64,000 nucleotides of DNA from Streptomyces tardus. Its GTDB lineage: Bacteria > Actinomycetota > Actinomycetes > Streptomycetales > Streptomycetaceae. The notes beneath the pieces are model-generated. The model did no database searches, had not been told where the DNA came from, and worked only from the letters and a program-made list of their open reading frames with translations. The translations under genes and the position numbers were made by a program. Below are positions 38,901 through 46,924 of the stretch, piece after piece. The DNA lies in the NCBI RefSeq assembly GCF_018101125.2, contig NZ_JAELVF020000004.1, positions 1 through 64,000 on the forward strand, in the 5' to 3' direction. Every line of letters begins with the position of its first letter. The stretch's first letter is position 1.

Positions 38901-39045
38901 TGCTGCTGGAGCGCAACATAGAGACAGCACTGGTCGACGCAGCGCTCGGCGCCGCGACCGACGGGCGGTCCTCCCTGATCCTGCTGACCGGACCACTGGG
39001 CAGCGGCCGTACGGCCCTGCTTCAGCGGCTGTCCGGACTCGCTGA
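35911..39045 (+). CDS. LuxR-family LAL transcriptional regulator, second of three
   Basis: A 1044-residue LAL regulator, 9 bases after the previous stop. The N-terminal ATPase reads GEPGLGQN (37-44), so both key Walker A residues (Lys and Thr/Ser) are replaced; Walker B is LLVVEDVQWLD. A Pro-rich segment near 470-540 interrupts the helical middle. The LuxR HTH near 930-985 has TTRTVELRLSGVYRKLRI. After the HTH a basic tail of about 55 residues overlaps the next regulator by 146 bases and contains the rare leucine codon TTA at 38893-38895. Either the overlap is real or a base error hides an earlier stop. Role: pathway activator, by family. Confidence 0.87.
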   Translation: MLPLEFLLLERDREQAVLSAVIGELRSARPAVVTVTGEPGLGQNGLLRWAAEQAGNTELRVLTARATPAEHQLRYGVVAQLLAGEDRDIAPRLFTTRDGSGGLPGLGGLLTAARDRPTLLVVEDVQWLDTASLRWLEALARRLPRVPMALLTSSTGAAITRPEWSVGTSLTSTVSTVELALPPLTTSGTAAAVHAVCGTPGDPEFTAAVAEATRGIPAVLHDVLSRFTRAGHRPGADHLDHLRALAAEVVGDHAAKALSELHDPAAVDALRALAVCGDLLDFPLVCGLAGPHAVPEARLRATLQASGLTTLRDGSPYVRNSVVRARILEEMTAADRGDLYVRAARLAQRVAADDQGIADLLLLAGPVGDSWAVDTLRRGFTDALRDGRRDRAVGYLARALDEPLDAQTRPRIEFQLASAEMATVPAAAERRLHGLIRAPGTGLRSRAIDLCLLGGDTRSPRLALAESGELPRPTAAPGARPGRGSGTALPYAAVPPIPPKSPGTHAAVHCPSPDDSPAPGPGAEPAVSADPHPGPTGPADPEPAEHHELTALLRIADALRHDANELDILPAPALPEHSHSPAVAGLRSWQHALAGAHIEEARRLARAALAPDPAGRPPLVVPRLFACRTMLLTDDGDEAEPHLATMLAEAHQERSAIAVAHILAVRADLHIRHGRPDAAARDLAAAEAELPPARRHPLFLSYWTALGIVADIQNGRLDRAREAAARPMPHLARECATTAYMLFAQGVTARVDDDPFQAREYFRAAGRWLLRFGCANPAEVPWRSLAAEAAHDLGSGEEAQRLADEELGLARRWGAASSLGRAELGLAMVADGNRVEHLRAAVATLSDAPARTAYTRAVLELASVEREEAERRSVVAVSPGSRPRTDDLAAMLLADAASPDMPSHLARAQRPADPAPSDVRRRSGARTPAAWRCLSDAEHEAAALAARGLGNREIAALLSVTTRTVELRLSGVYRKLRIRGREELRAPSQGSEGSLPNAAGAQHRDSTGRRSARRRDRRAVLPDPADRTTGQRPYGPASAAVRTR

Positions 39046-41725
39046 GGGCCACGACGACATACGGGTGCTGCGCGCCAACGCGGCCCCGATGGAACAGGAC
39101 TTCGCCTTCGGCGTCGTACGGCAGCTCTTCGAGACGCTGCTGAGCGATACCGACGAGGAGTACCGCGACCGCTGGATGGACGCCCACGCCTCCTTCGCCG
39201 GTCACATCCTCGCCGACGACACGGCCCCGCCCGGCGCCGACCAGGCCATCGCCGCCACCGAGGCGGTGCTGCACGGGCTGTTCTCCCTGATCGTCAACGT
39301 GAACACCGAGCACCGACTCATGATCCTCGTCGACGACCTCCAGTGGTCCGACGTGCCCTCCCTGCGCTGGCTGACCTATCTGGCCAAGCGGTTGCACGGA
39401 CTGCGGGCCGTCATCGTCTGCGCCCTGCGCGACGGTGAGCCGCGCACCCACCACACCCTCATCCGCGAGGTGCGCGAGGCCGCCACCCAGACCCTGCGGC
39501 CCGCATCCCTCAGCCTGGAGGCCGCCCACACTCTCGTTCACGAACGCTTCGGCGAGTCCGGCGACGAGGAGTTCGTCCGCGCCTGCCACGAAGTCTCCGC
39601 GGGCAACCCCCTGTTCCTGAAGGCGGCCCTCATCGGCACCGAGGTCCTCGGACGCCGCCCCCTGGCCGAACACGCCGACGTGGTACGCGGGTTGGCCACG
39701 TCCCAGCTGCGCGAACGCATCGCCAGCATCCTGCGCACCCAGCCCGCACCCGTACGCGACCTCGCCGCCGCCATCGCCGTCCTCGGCGAACAGGCCGACC
39801 CCCTGGCGCTGGCCCGGCTCGCAGGACTCGACTCCCTCGGCTACACCGGCGCCCTGCGCGCCCTCGGCGCCCTCGGGATGCTCGCCGCCGACGAACCCCG
39901 CTTCGTCCACCGCGCCGTGCGCGACGCCGCCGAGTCCACCCTCACCATGACCCAGCGGGAACAGATGCGCGACGAGGCCGCGAACCTCCTGTACACCGCG
40001 GGTGCCCCCGCCGAACAGGTCGCCGCCCAGCTCATGGCCGTCGTCACCCGCCACCAGCCGTGGGCCGTCGACGTGCTGCGGGCCGCGGCCGACACCGCCC
40101 TGCGCCGCGGCGCCCCCGACGCCGCCGCCCGTTACCTCCAGCGTGCCCTCCTCGACAGCCCGGCCGACGGCGTCGACCGGGCCCGCCTCCTCGTCGAACT
40201 CGCCACTGCGGAGAGGGGCTTCGACTCCCTCGCCTGCGAACGGCACATAGCCCAGGCGATGACGCTGCTGCCCGAAGCACGGGACCGCGCCGTCGCCGCG
40301 CTGCGCATCTCGCCGACCCCGCTCGGCCCCGCCCTGCCGACCGTCGTCGAGCTGCTGCGCCAGGCGGACGAAGGGCTGGGCCCCGCCCACCTGCTCACCG
40401 GCGCCGACCGCGATCTCGCCCTGCGGCTGGAGGCCAGGCTGCGCCACTGCGGCCACGAGGACCCCGCCATGCTGACCGCCGCGGCCGAGCGACTGAAGGA
40501 GCTCGGCCCCGAACCGTCCCTGGACACGGCCGCGGAGCGGGAGCTGACCATCGCGCTGCTCGGCGCCGTCACCCTCGGCTGCCGGATGCGCGCGGACAAG
40601 GTGGTACGGCTCGCCGGGCGCATCCTCGACCGCGAACCCGCCACCTCCGCCCGCGTCCACTCCACCCTGCCCCTGGTGATCATCACGATGATCGCCGCCG
40701 ACTCGGTGGAGGCCGTCGACTCCTGGCTCGCCGTCGAACACCGGGCCCAGGCGCGGGGCACCACCCCCGCCAACGCACTGGTCCACATCGAACAGGCCCT
40801 GGTCCACCTGGGTCGCGGACGACTCGCTCAGGCCAGGGAACAGTCCGAAACGGCCCTCGGCATGACCGAGACCACCCACGACACCCTCGGCACCGTCGCG
40901 ACGATGACGCACGCCATCGTTGCCCTGGAGTCCCGCGACCCGGACCTCGCGGAGCGCGTCCTGCGCCGCGCGAGCCGCATCAGCCCCCAGGGACTCACGC
41001 TCACCGGCATACTCCGCCTGCTGGAGGCCACCGGCGAGATAGCCGCCGGCGACCACACCGGTGCGCTGGACTCACTGCGCTCCTGCGGGCGCCAACTGGA
41101 GGCCGCCGGCTGGCACAATCCGGTTCTCTTCCCCTGGCGCTCCTGGGCCGTCGGCGTCCACCACCGTCTGGGGGACACCCGTAGCGCCCGAGCCCTCGCC
41201 GAGGAGGAACTCGCGCGCGCCGAGCAGTGGGGCGCGCCCCTCGGTGTCGGCCGGGCCATGCGGCTGCTCGGCCGGCTGGAGGACGGCGGCAGGGGAGTCG
41301 CCCTGCTCCGCGAGGCGGTGACGGTGCTGCGCGGCTCCGCCAACCAACTGGAGCTTGCCCGCGCGCTGTTGTCGCTCTCCGAACGTCTGGGCAGCGGTCC
41401 GGAGTCGGAGGCGCTGGCCCGGGAGGCCGCCACCCTGGCGAGCGCCTGCGGTGCGCCCGTCCTCGCGGAGCGCGCCGTGAACGGTACGGGGGACCGGTCC
41501 GCACCCGCCGCCTTCCCGCACCATCTGCTCACCCCGACCGAGCGCCGGGTGACCGGTCTGGCCTGCCGGGGGCTGACCAACCAGGAGATCGCCGCGGAAC
41601 TGCAGGTCAGCTCCCGGGCGGTCGAGAAACACCTCACCCATGTCTACCGGAAAGTGGGTATCCCGGGCCGCCGGGAACTTATCGGGCTGGTGGCCGGCTC
41701 GGAAACCGGCGACGTCCTCAAGTAA
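38900..41725 (+). CDS. LuxR-family LAL transcriptional regulator, third of three
   Basis: A 941-residue LAL regulator. N-terminal ATPase GPLGSGRT (31-38; Lys replaced by Arg), Walker B LMILVDDLQWSD, long alpha-helical repeat middle, and C-terminal LuxR HTH near 878-930 (SSRAVEKHLTHVYRKVGI). ATG at 38900 is chosen because GGAGGG lies about 11 bases before it and the ATPase domain starts at once; upstream in-frame residues read like shadow of the previous gene. It starts inside the 3' end of the second regulator, so its translation may depend on that gene. It resembles the FscRII-RIV/NysRI-III set. Confidence 0.9.
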   Translation: MLLERNIETALVDAALGAATDGRSSLILLTGPLGSGRTALLQRLSGLAEGHDDIRVLRANAAPMEQDFAFGVVRQLFETLLSDTDEEYRDRWMDAHASFAGHILADDTAPPGADQAIAATEAVLHGLFSLIVNVNTEHRLMILVDDLQWSDVPSLRWLTYLAKRLHGLRAVIVCALRDGEPRTHHTLIREVREAATQTLRPASLSLEAAHTLVHERFGESGDEEFVRACHEVSAGNPLFLKAALIGTEVLGRRPLAEHADVVRGLATSQLRERIASILRTQPAPVRDLAAAIAVLGEQADPLALARLAGLDSLGYTGALRALGALGMLAADEPRFVHRAVRDAAESTLTMTQREQMRDEAANLLYTAGAPAEQVAAQLMAVVTRHQPWAVDVLRAAADTALRRGAPDAAARYLQRALLDSPADGVDRARLLVELATAERGFDSLACERHIAQAMTLLPEARDRAVAALRISPTPLGPALPTVVELLRQADEGLGPAHLLTGADRDLALRLEARLRHCGHEDPAMLTAAAERLKELGPEPSLDTAAERELTIALLGAVTLGCRMRADKVVRLAGRILDREPATSARVHSTLPLVIITMIAADSVEAVDSWLAVEHRAQARGTTPANALVHIEQALVHLGRGRLAQAREQSETALGMTETTHDTLGTVATMTHAIVALESRDPDLAERVLRRASRISPQGLTLTGILRLLEATGEIAAGDHTGALDSLRSCGRQLEAAGWHNPVLFPWRSWAVGVHHRLGDTRSARALAEEELARAEQWGAPLGVGRAMRLLGRLEDGGRGVALLREAVTVLRGSANQLELARALLSLSERLGSGPESEALAREAATLASACGAPVLAERAVNGTGDRSAPAAFPHHLLTPTERRVTGLACRGLTNQEIAAELQVSSRAVEKHLTHVYRKVGIPGRRELIGLVAGSETGDVLK

Positions 41726-41781
41726 TACAGGACGACGGCATCCAGATTTTATCCCGAGTAATTGAGGGGTGCCGCGGCGAC

Positions 41782-42010
41782 GTGTTTCCGCCTGTGTTTC
41801 CGCCCGCGTTTCCGTATGCGTTCGAAGTGTGACCGGGAATCTCCGCAACGGGAATGGCTGAGCCGTCCCCCGCGTACGGGCCCGTGTGTCCCACCATGGT
41901 GAGTGCAGGTATTTCCCGCTCGTTGCGATGGGGTGACGCCTTCTCGGGCGGGTGTTGTTCGTGGTGGGGTCACCGTGGCTGTGTCCGTGGCCGTGTCCGT
42001 GGCTGTGGTC
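41782..42010. repeat. Two separate three-copy 12-bp tandem repeats upstream of the PAS-LuxR gene
   Basis: 41782-41817 holds three 12-base units around GTGTTTCCGCCT. 41975-42010 holds three different 12-base units around GTGGCTGTGTCC. Both lie in the 612-base region between the third LAL gene and the PAS-LuxR gene, which otherwise shows no gene. Confidence 0.7.
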
Positions 42011-42058
42011 GCGGCTGCGGGAAGCGGTTCCGGTCGGTGCACCGAACCCCCTGCCGAC

Positions 42059-42151
42059 CCCCTTCGGTAGGGGCTTCGGCGGGAAAGGGGCCGTACACCG
42101 AACCCCTCGCCGCCGTACCCCTTCGGTACGGGACCGTACCTACCGAAGGGG
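42059..42151. promoter_or_regulatory. Inverted-repeat cluster upstream of the PAS-LuxR gene
   Basis: CCCCTTCGGTAG near 42059 is inverted as CTACCGAAGGGG near 42140. Between them is a small hairpin (CCGTACC, loop, GGTACGG; about 42113-42131), and CACCGAACCCC occurs twice (about 42040 and 42097). The arrangement is operator- or leader-like. No known binding consensus was recognised. Confidence 0.4.
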
Positions 42152-42337
42152 AAACCACAGGATTGGCCAAACGGGTGATGGTGACGTTGACCGGCGCTTA
42201 GTCACGTTCGTAATATCCGCAACATCTGCACCACTGCAAACGTTTTTTCAGCAAGGCCCCTGCAGGTTCCTGTCCCGCAGTCGGGACTCCTGCCCCAGTC
42301 ACCGGTATGTGCTAATTGGAGAAGGGTTCCGAGTTCC

Positions 42338-43027
42338 TTGACCCCCACCCCCCACGCCACACTCATTGATCGTGCGCAAACCGACGGAGCGAGTTCCTCG
42401 TCCGTCACAGCTGCCACCGACGGATTCGACAGGCACGACGCCTACGTGGCCTGTCTCGATCCTTCCCTCACCATCCAGCAGGTCAACCAGGAATTCGACC
42501 GGCGTTTCGGTCGGCCCACCGCCGACCTCTGCGGGACGCGCTTCTGCGACCTGGTCCACCCCAGCGTCCAGCAGCCCCTGCTGCAGCAGTTCGCCCGCAT
42601 GCTGGAAGGCAAGCGCCACCGGTTCGCCACCGAGGTCATCGCGGTGGGCAGCGAGGCCAACGCCTCCATGCTGCCGTTGAACGCCATGGCGGTCCGCGGC
42701 AGCCACACCCCCGACGTCGCAGCCATCCTCGTGGTGATGTCCGCCGCCGGAGAGAAGACCGAAGAGGTCGCCGCGGTCGCGCCCCGCAAGCGGATCCTCA
42801 GCGAGATCGACGCCCGAATACTGGAGGGCATAGCCGCCGGGGTCTCCACCATCCCTCTCGCCTCCCGCCTCTACCTCAGCCGGCAGGGCGTCGAGTACCA
42901 CGTCACCGGACTGCTCCGTGCGCTGAAGGTCCCCAATCGCGCGGCACTCGTCTCCCGCGCCTACTCGATGGGCGTCCTCAAGGTGGGCACCTGGCCGCCG
43001 AAGGTCGTGGAGGACTTCATCAAGTGA
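42338..43027 (+). CDS. fscRI: PAS-LuxR regulator (PimM/FscRI family)
   Basis: A 229-residue regulator with an N-terminal PAS sensor domain (about 34-140; YVACLDPSLTIQQVNQEFDRRF) and a C-terminal LuxR HTH (about 150-215; LSRQGVEYHVTGLLRALKVPNRAALVSRAY). This two-domain form is the PAS-LuxR class found in polyene clusters (PimM, NysRIV, AmphRIV, FscRI), which activate PKS and regulator genes through a 16-bp palindromic box; a good match lies at 32741. The start is taken as TTG at 42338 with GGAGAAGGG upstream, somewhat uncertain. It lies downstream of the three LAL genes, same strand, with its own long upstream region. Confidence 0.9.
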   Translation: MTPTPHATLIDRAQTDGASSSSVTAATDGFDRHDAYVACLDPSLTIQQVNQEFDRRFGRPTADLCGTRFCDLVHPSVQQPLLQQFARMLEGKRHRFATEVIAVGSEANASMLPLNAMAVRGSHTPDVAAILVVMSAAGEKTEEVAAVAPRKRILSEIDARILEGIAAGVSTIPLASRLYLSRQGVEYHVTGLLRALKVPNRAALVSRAYSMGVLKVGTWPPKVVEDFIK

Positions 43028-43831
43028 CCGGCTGCGCGTACCCCGCAGCCCCGGACACTCCGACGGCCGTCCGGCGTTGCCCCGACCACCGGCGGCCCGC
43101 ACTGGACCGGTCGACTGCCCTCGTCCCCTGACGGGGCTCTTCCTTCCGACGGGGCTCGTCCCTCCGACGGCCTGATCGAGATCGACCCCGCCGTTCCCGG
43201 TGACCTGATCGCCCCGGCCCCGCCCAACTGCGGCCGTGCCACCACTCTTTCGACCGAGGACGGCGGGGTGCGCGGTCTCGCCCTCCGTTCGGAGCGGCTG
43301 ATCCGCGACCCCCGCCTCCTCCACGACCGCGTCTGGGCGAGTGGAACGAGCGGAACGAACGGAACGGAGTACGTGCCGAAGCTCGGAGGGCCAGGCGCCG
43401 GTCGCATCCCGGTCGTGTCCCGGTCGCATCCCGGTCGTGTCGAAGTCGCGGCAACTGCCCGCTCCCTTCGGCTGTCTCGGCCGGGCCGTCCCGACGCTCC
43501 CGACGAGAACGGCGTTCCTGCGGGAGCGGCCGAGGCCGGGCGGGTGCCACGGTGAGTGGTGATCGGGCCGTTGAACTGCCCTGGAGCGGACCTGGGTTGA
43601 CGGCCCGGACAGTTTGCCTCGGGGCCCTCTCGTGCCCATGTCGGCCGAGCGGGACGGGAGTTCGTCGGGCGTCGGGGCGAAGCATGGTGCGCCGGGGGGA
43701 GTAAGTCGCCGGTGGGCCGCGCGAGTTCGGCCCCAGTGCGGGCGCGCGCCGAGCCCTGCCCGGTCCCCGCTGCCCCCGCCGCCCGGTCCTGCCGGGCGAG
43801 GGTCGGGACGCCTCGATGACGGCGGGCGTCG
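43028..43831. other. Intergenic region with a coding-like remnant
   Basis: No complete gene. The + strand from about 43130 to 43555 keeps an open frame with protein-like content (GLIEIDPAVPGDL, APPNCGRATTL, GGVRGLALRSERLIRDP) and then degrades into repeats. About 43400-43440 holds a 22-bp unit, GGTCGCATCCCGGTCGTGTC plus two bases, in tandem twice. It may be the remnant of a gene at the cluster edge. I do not recognise the family. Confidence 0.35.
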
Positions 43832-44590
43832 TTACAGGAGGGCGCCGCCGGAGACTTCGATGCGTTGGCCGGTGACCCATCGCAGGTCCTCGGAGGCGAG
43901 TGCGGCGATGGCGTCACCGATCTCGTGCGGTTCGCCGACGCGGCCGAGCGCGGTCTGCGCGCCCAGGCCCTCGCGCATCTGCGCGTCGTCCCGCATGGCG
44001 CCGCCGTTGAAGTCGGTGGCGGTCGGGCCCGGCGCGACGGCGTTGACGCGGATCCCGCGTGCGCCCAGCTCCACCGCCCACGTCCGGCTGAGCGCCTCGA
44101 CCGCCGCCTTGGAGGCGGAGTAGACGGAGGTGCCGGCGCTGGTGTGGCGGCTGAGCGAGGAGGAGATGTTGATGATCCGACCGCCGTCGGCCAGCACGGG
44201 CGCCAGCGCCTGGACGAGGAAGAAAGCCCCGCGCACGTTGGTGTCCATCATCACGTCGTAGTCGTCGACCGTGACCGCTTCCAAGGGGCCGAACAGACCG
44301 ATTCCGGCGTTGTTGACGAGAACGTCCAGCCGGCTCGCCTCCCAGCGCTCCAGCTGCGCGGTCAGTTGGGAGACGAAGGCGGGGAAGGAGGCCACATCGC
44401 GGATGTCCAGCCGCAGTGCGGCAGCTGAGGCGCCCGTTCTCCGTATGTCTTCGACCGTCTCCTCGGCCCCCTGCGAGTCGCCGCGGTGGGTGGCGATGAC
44501 GCGCAGTCCGTGCCGGGCCAGCGCTTGAGCCGTGGCCCGACCGAGCCCGCGATTGCCGCCGGTCACCAGTGCGATCCTGCCTGATTCCAT
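43832..44590 (-). CDS. SDR family oxidoreductase
   Basis: A 252-residue short-chain dehydrogenase. It has the NAD(P) loop TGGNRGLG, the NNAG motif, a catalytic Ser in INISSSLS, the YSASK catalytic pair and a C-terminal WVTGQRIEVSGG. An Arg after the second strand (ATHRGDS) hints at NADPH preference. It is divergent from a TetR regulator with shared operator-like repeats, so its expression is probably controlled by that regulator. The substrate is unknown. It lies outside the polyene functions and I see no reason to assign it to the pathway. Confidence 0.93.
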   Translation of the reverse strand: MESGRIALVTGGNRGLGRATAQALARHGLRVIATHRGDSQGAEETVEDIRRTGASAAALRLDIRDVASFPAFVSQLTAQLERWEASRLDVLVNNAGIGLFGPLEAVTVDDYDVMMDTNVRGAFFLVQALAPVLADGGRIINISSSLSRHTSAGTSVYSASKAAVEALSRTWAVELGARGIRVNAVAPGPTATDFNGGAMRDDAQMREGLGAQTALGRVGEPHEIGDAIAALASEDLRWVTGQRIEVSGGALL

Positions 44591-44648
44591 GGTGCTTCTC
44601 CCTCGAGGAACGGAACGACGGCGGCCGGAGTGCTCCCCGGAAACCGGT

Positions 44649-44718
44649 GGCGAGACGAGCGACTCGCCTCACTTCACAGAAACATCTCCCCGAAGGCGAG
44701 TCAAGTGACTCGTCTCGC
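44649..44718. promoter_or_regulatory. Twin operator palindromes between SDR and TetR genes
   Basis: 44649-44667 (GCGAGACGAG then CGACTCGCC) and 44694-44718 (GGCGAGTCAAGTGACTCGTC and on) are two versions of one element in opposite orientation. Each contains a GAGTC/GACTC palindrome. They fill the 149-base divergent region, the usual place for a TetR repressor to control both genes. Confidence 0.65.
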
Positions 44719-44739
44719 ACTGGGGCTTACTGTGGGCCG

Positions 44740-45381
44740 ATGAACGCAGGACTCTCCGCCCACCACCAACGGCTCGCCCAGCGCAAGCGCGAGGCGATCA
44801 CCGCAGCGGCCACGAAGCTGTTCCTGGAGCGGGGCTACGACGGCACGTCGTTGGCGAAGATCGCGCAGGAAGCCGTCGTCTCGAAGTCCACGCTGTTCAA
44901 GCAGTTCCCCACCAAGGCGGCGCTCTTCGAGGCCATCGTCATCGAGTACTGGAAGGGCGGGCCGGGCCCGGTTGCGCCCGTACCGCAGTCCGGTGACGAG
45001 CTGGGCGCCGGCCTGAGCGCGATCGGCCGCCAGTACGCCGAGCTGATCGGCCGGCCCGCGATGGCGGCCCTCTTCCGCATCGTCATCGCCGAACTGCCGC
45101 GGTTCCCGGAGCTGGGACGGGCACAGTTCGAGCTGGGCAAGCTGCCCTACTTCATCTCCGTTCAGCACTATCTGGAGGCCCAGCACGCCGCGGGCACCGC
45201 AGTGGTTCCCGACGCGACGAGCGCCACCAACCAGTTCCTCGGCCTGATCGCCAACTACGTCCTGTGGCCGCGGATGCTGCTCCCCGACTGGGATCCCACG
45301 CCCGCCGACGTCGACCGCGCCGTCGACGAGGCCGTGACGACGATGCTCGCCCGTTACGCCCGCAGCGCCGACACGCCGTAG
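44740..45381 (+). CDS. TetR/AcrR family transcriptional regulator
   Basis: A 213-residue regulator. The N-terminal HTH (about 15-60) reads ITAAATKLFLERGYDGTSLAKIAQEAVVSKSTLFKQFPTK in outline; the C-terminal ligand-binding domain resembles TetR_C-type domains with ALFRIVIAELPRFPELG. ATG at 44740 gives the natural domain start; upstream in-frame codons run through the operator region. It probably represses the divergent SDR gene and itself through the twin palindromes. Ligand unknown. Confidence 0.92.
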   Translation: MNAGLSAHHQRLAQRKREAITAAATKLFLERGYDGTSLAKIAQEAVVSKSTLFKQFPTKAALFEAIVIEYWKGGPGPVAPVPQSGDELGAGLSAIGRQYAELIGRPAMAALFRIVIAELPRFPELGRAQFELGKLPYFISVQHYLEAQHAAGTAVVPDATSATNQFLGLIANYVLWPRMLLPDWDPTPADVDRAVDEAVTTMLARYARSADTP

Positions 45382-46378
45382 CGCTCTCCCGCCGCGGCCA
45401 CGGTGATCGCTTCCCAGGCGGTGATCACGGGCACCTTCACCGTGGTCCACCACAGGCCGGCCGCCTCCGACTGCTGCCGCCGGCCCACGCCACGGTGCGC
45501 GGTCCGCGGACCTACCTCCCGGTCGTCAACTGGCTTCTGCTGCCCGGGGTGGTCGTCCTGGTGGTCGGCTTCGGCAGCTCCGCCGCGCTGGCCTCCGCGT
45601 ACGGGCTGGCGGTGACCATCACGATCACCGTCACCTCGCTGCTGCTCACCGCGCGGTTGGCGCTGTCGCGCCGCTGGGGTGCGCTGGCCGTCGCCGTGGC
45701 GGTGCTGGCCGTCGTCCTCGCGGTGCTCGCCGCCAATGTGCCGAGGTGCGCACCGGCGGCTGGTTGCCGATGGTCGTGACCCTGGCACTGGCGTCGGTGA
45801 TGTACGCCTGGTGGACCGGGCAGGCCCGCGTCCGCCGGGCGACCCGGCGGCTCGAACCGCCCCTCGCAGAGATCGTCGAACAGGTGCGGGCCCGCGGCGC
45901 GGGGCTCGCCCGTCCCCGGGGCACCGCCGTCTTCGTCGGCCAGGACCACGAACGCGCGCCGCTCGCCGTACGGGTGCACCTGGGGAACGAGCACAGCCTG
46001 CACGAGCGGGTCGTGGTCCTGTGCTGCCGGACGCTGGACCGTCCTGCGGCCGGCACCGACAGCACGCCCGCGGTCGACGCGGCCGGCGCCGATGTCGGTG
46101 TGTGGGTCGTACGGGTCGACATCGGCTACGACGACGTCTTCCGTCCCCGTGCGGTGCTCACGGCGGCGTCGGCTGTCGAGCCGAGCCTGCCCGGCCACGC
46201 GGACGCGAGTTGCGTACTGTCGGAGTCACGGGTGGCCCCCCGGCCGCGTGGCCGGGCAGGCTCGCGGGTCCGGTGGCGGATCTACCGGCTGCTCGACCGG
46301 TTCACCTCCCACCCGGCGGACCTGCTGGACGTGCCCGACGCGACGACGACGATCGTGGGCCGACGCATCCACGTCTGA
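45382..46378 (+). pseudogene. Broken kup-type potassium transporter (C-terminal half, frameshifted)
   Basis: Three successive reading frames together give the C-terminal part of a Kup/HAK potassium uptake protein: ATVIASQAVITGTFTV, then TYLPVVNWLLLPGVVVLVVGFGSS with ALASAYGLAVT, then GGWLPMVVTLALASVMYAWW and a cytoplasmic tail ending RIHV. At least two frameshifts are needed (near 45490 and 45745), and the N-terminal transmembrane half is missing, replaced upstream by the TetR gene. The tail carries family-like features such as LHERVVVL and VRVDIGYDDV. It is non-functional as written. Its last part forms one arm of a perfect palindrome. Confidence 0.8.
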
Positions 46379-46660
46379 GAGGCGGGAACGACGAGCGGGC
46401 GGGGCGGGTCGACCCGCCCCGCCCGCTCGTCGTTCCCGCCTCTCAGACGTGGATGCGTCGGCCCACGATCGTCGTCGTCGCGTCGGGCACGTCCAGCAGG
46501 TCCGCCGGGTGGGAGGTGAACCGGTCGAGCAGCCGGTAGATCCGCCACCGGACCCGCGAGCCTGCCCGGCCACGCGGCCGGGGGGCCACCCGTGACTCCG
46601 ACAGTACGCAACTCGCGTCCGCGTGGCCGGGCAGGCTCGGCTCGACAGCCGACGCCGCCG
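46161..46660. repeat. Perfect 500-bp palindrome (250-base arms, no spacer)
   Basis: 46161-46410 and 46411-46660 are exact reverse complements wherever compared; paired positions sum to 46821 and the centre is GGGTCGACCC. The left arm is the kup pseudogene tail and its stop; the right arm is the same sequence on the other strand. Long spacer-free palindromes are normally unstable, and similar fold-backs occur near position 1180. This may be a fold-back artefact. It also explains most of the gene-free stretch 46379-46924. Confidence 0.85.
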
Positions 46661-46924
46661 GATCGGTTTCGGGCGCTGCCCGGTATGCTCGCAGTCGGCG
46701 AGGCGGTGCCCGGGCTGCGATATGGCTCGGCGACGCATGGTGTAGCCCGTCGTGCTACTGTTCGCCCGGTTGCAGTTGTGGTTCCCAGAACTTCGAGCTC
46801 CTGGCGGATTTTCCGCCGGTGAGTCTCTCTGAATTAGCCGGTCGTTTCCGGTTGGGGTAATCATCGCGGCGACACGGAATTCGTACAGTGCGGTTCCGAT
46901 GTACTGCCCCAGAGGAGATTTGAC

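Noticed and set aside
41975..42010. A CRISPR array
   Set aside because: Three adjacent 12-bp units with no spacers; it is a simple tandem repeat.
43832..45381. SDR and TetR as part of the polyene pathway
   Set aside because: No known candicidin-type step needs them, they have their own operator system, and they lie beyond a decayed border region.
46411..46660. A separate minus-strand gene in the right palindrome arm
   Set aside because: It is the exact mirror of the kup pseudogene tail and has no independent start.
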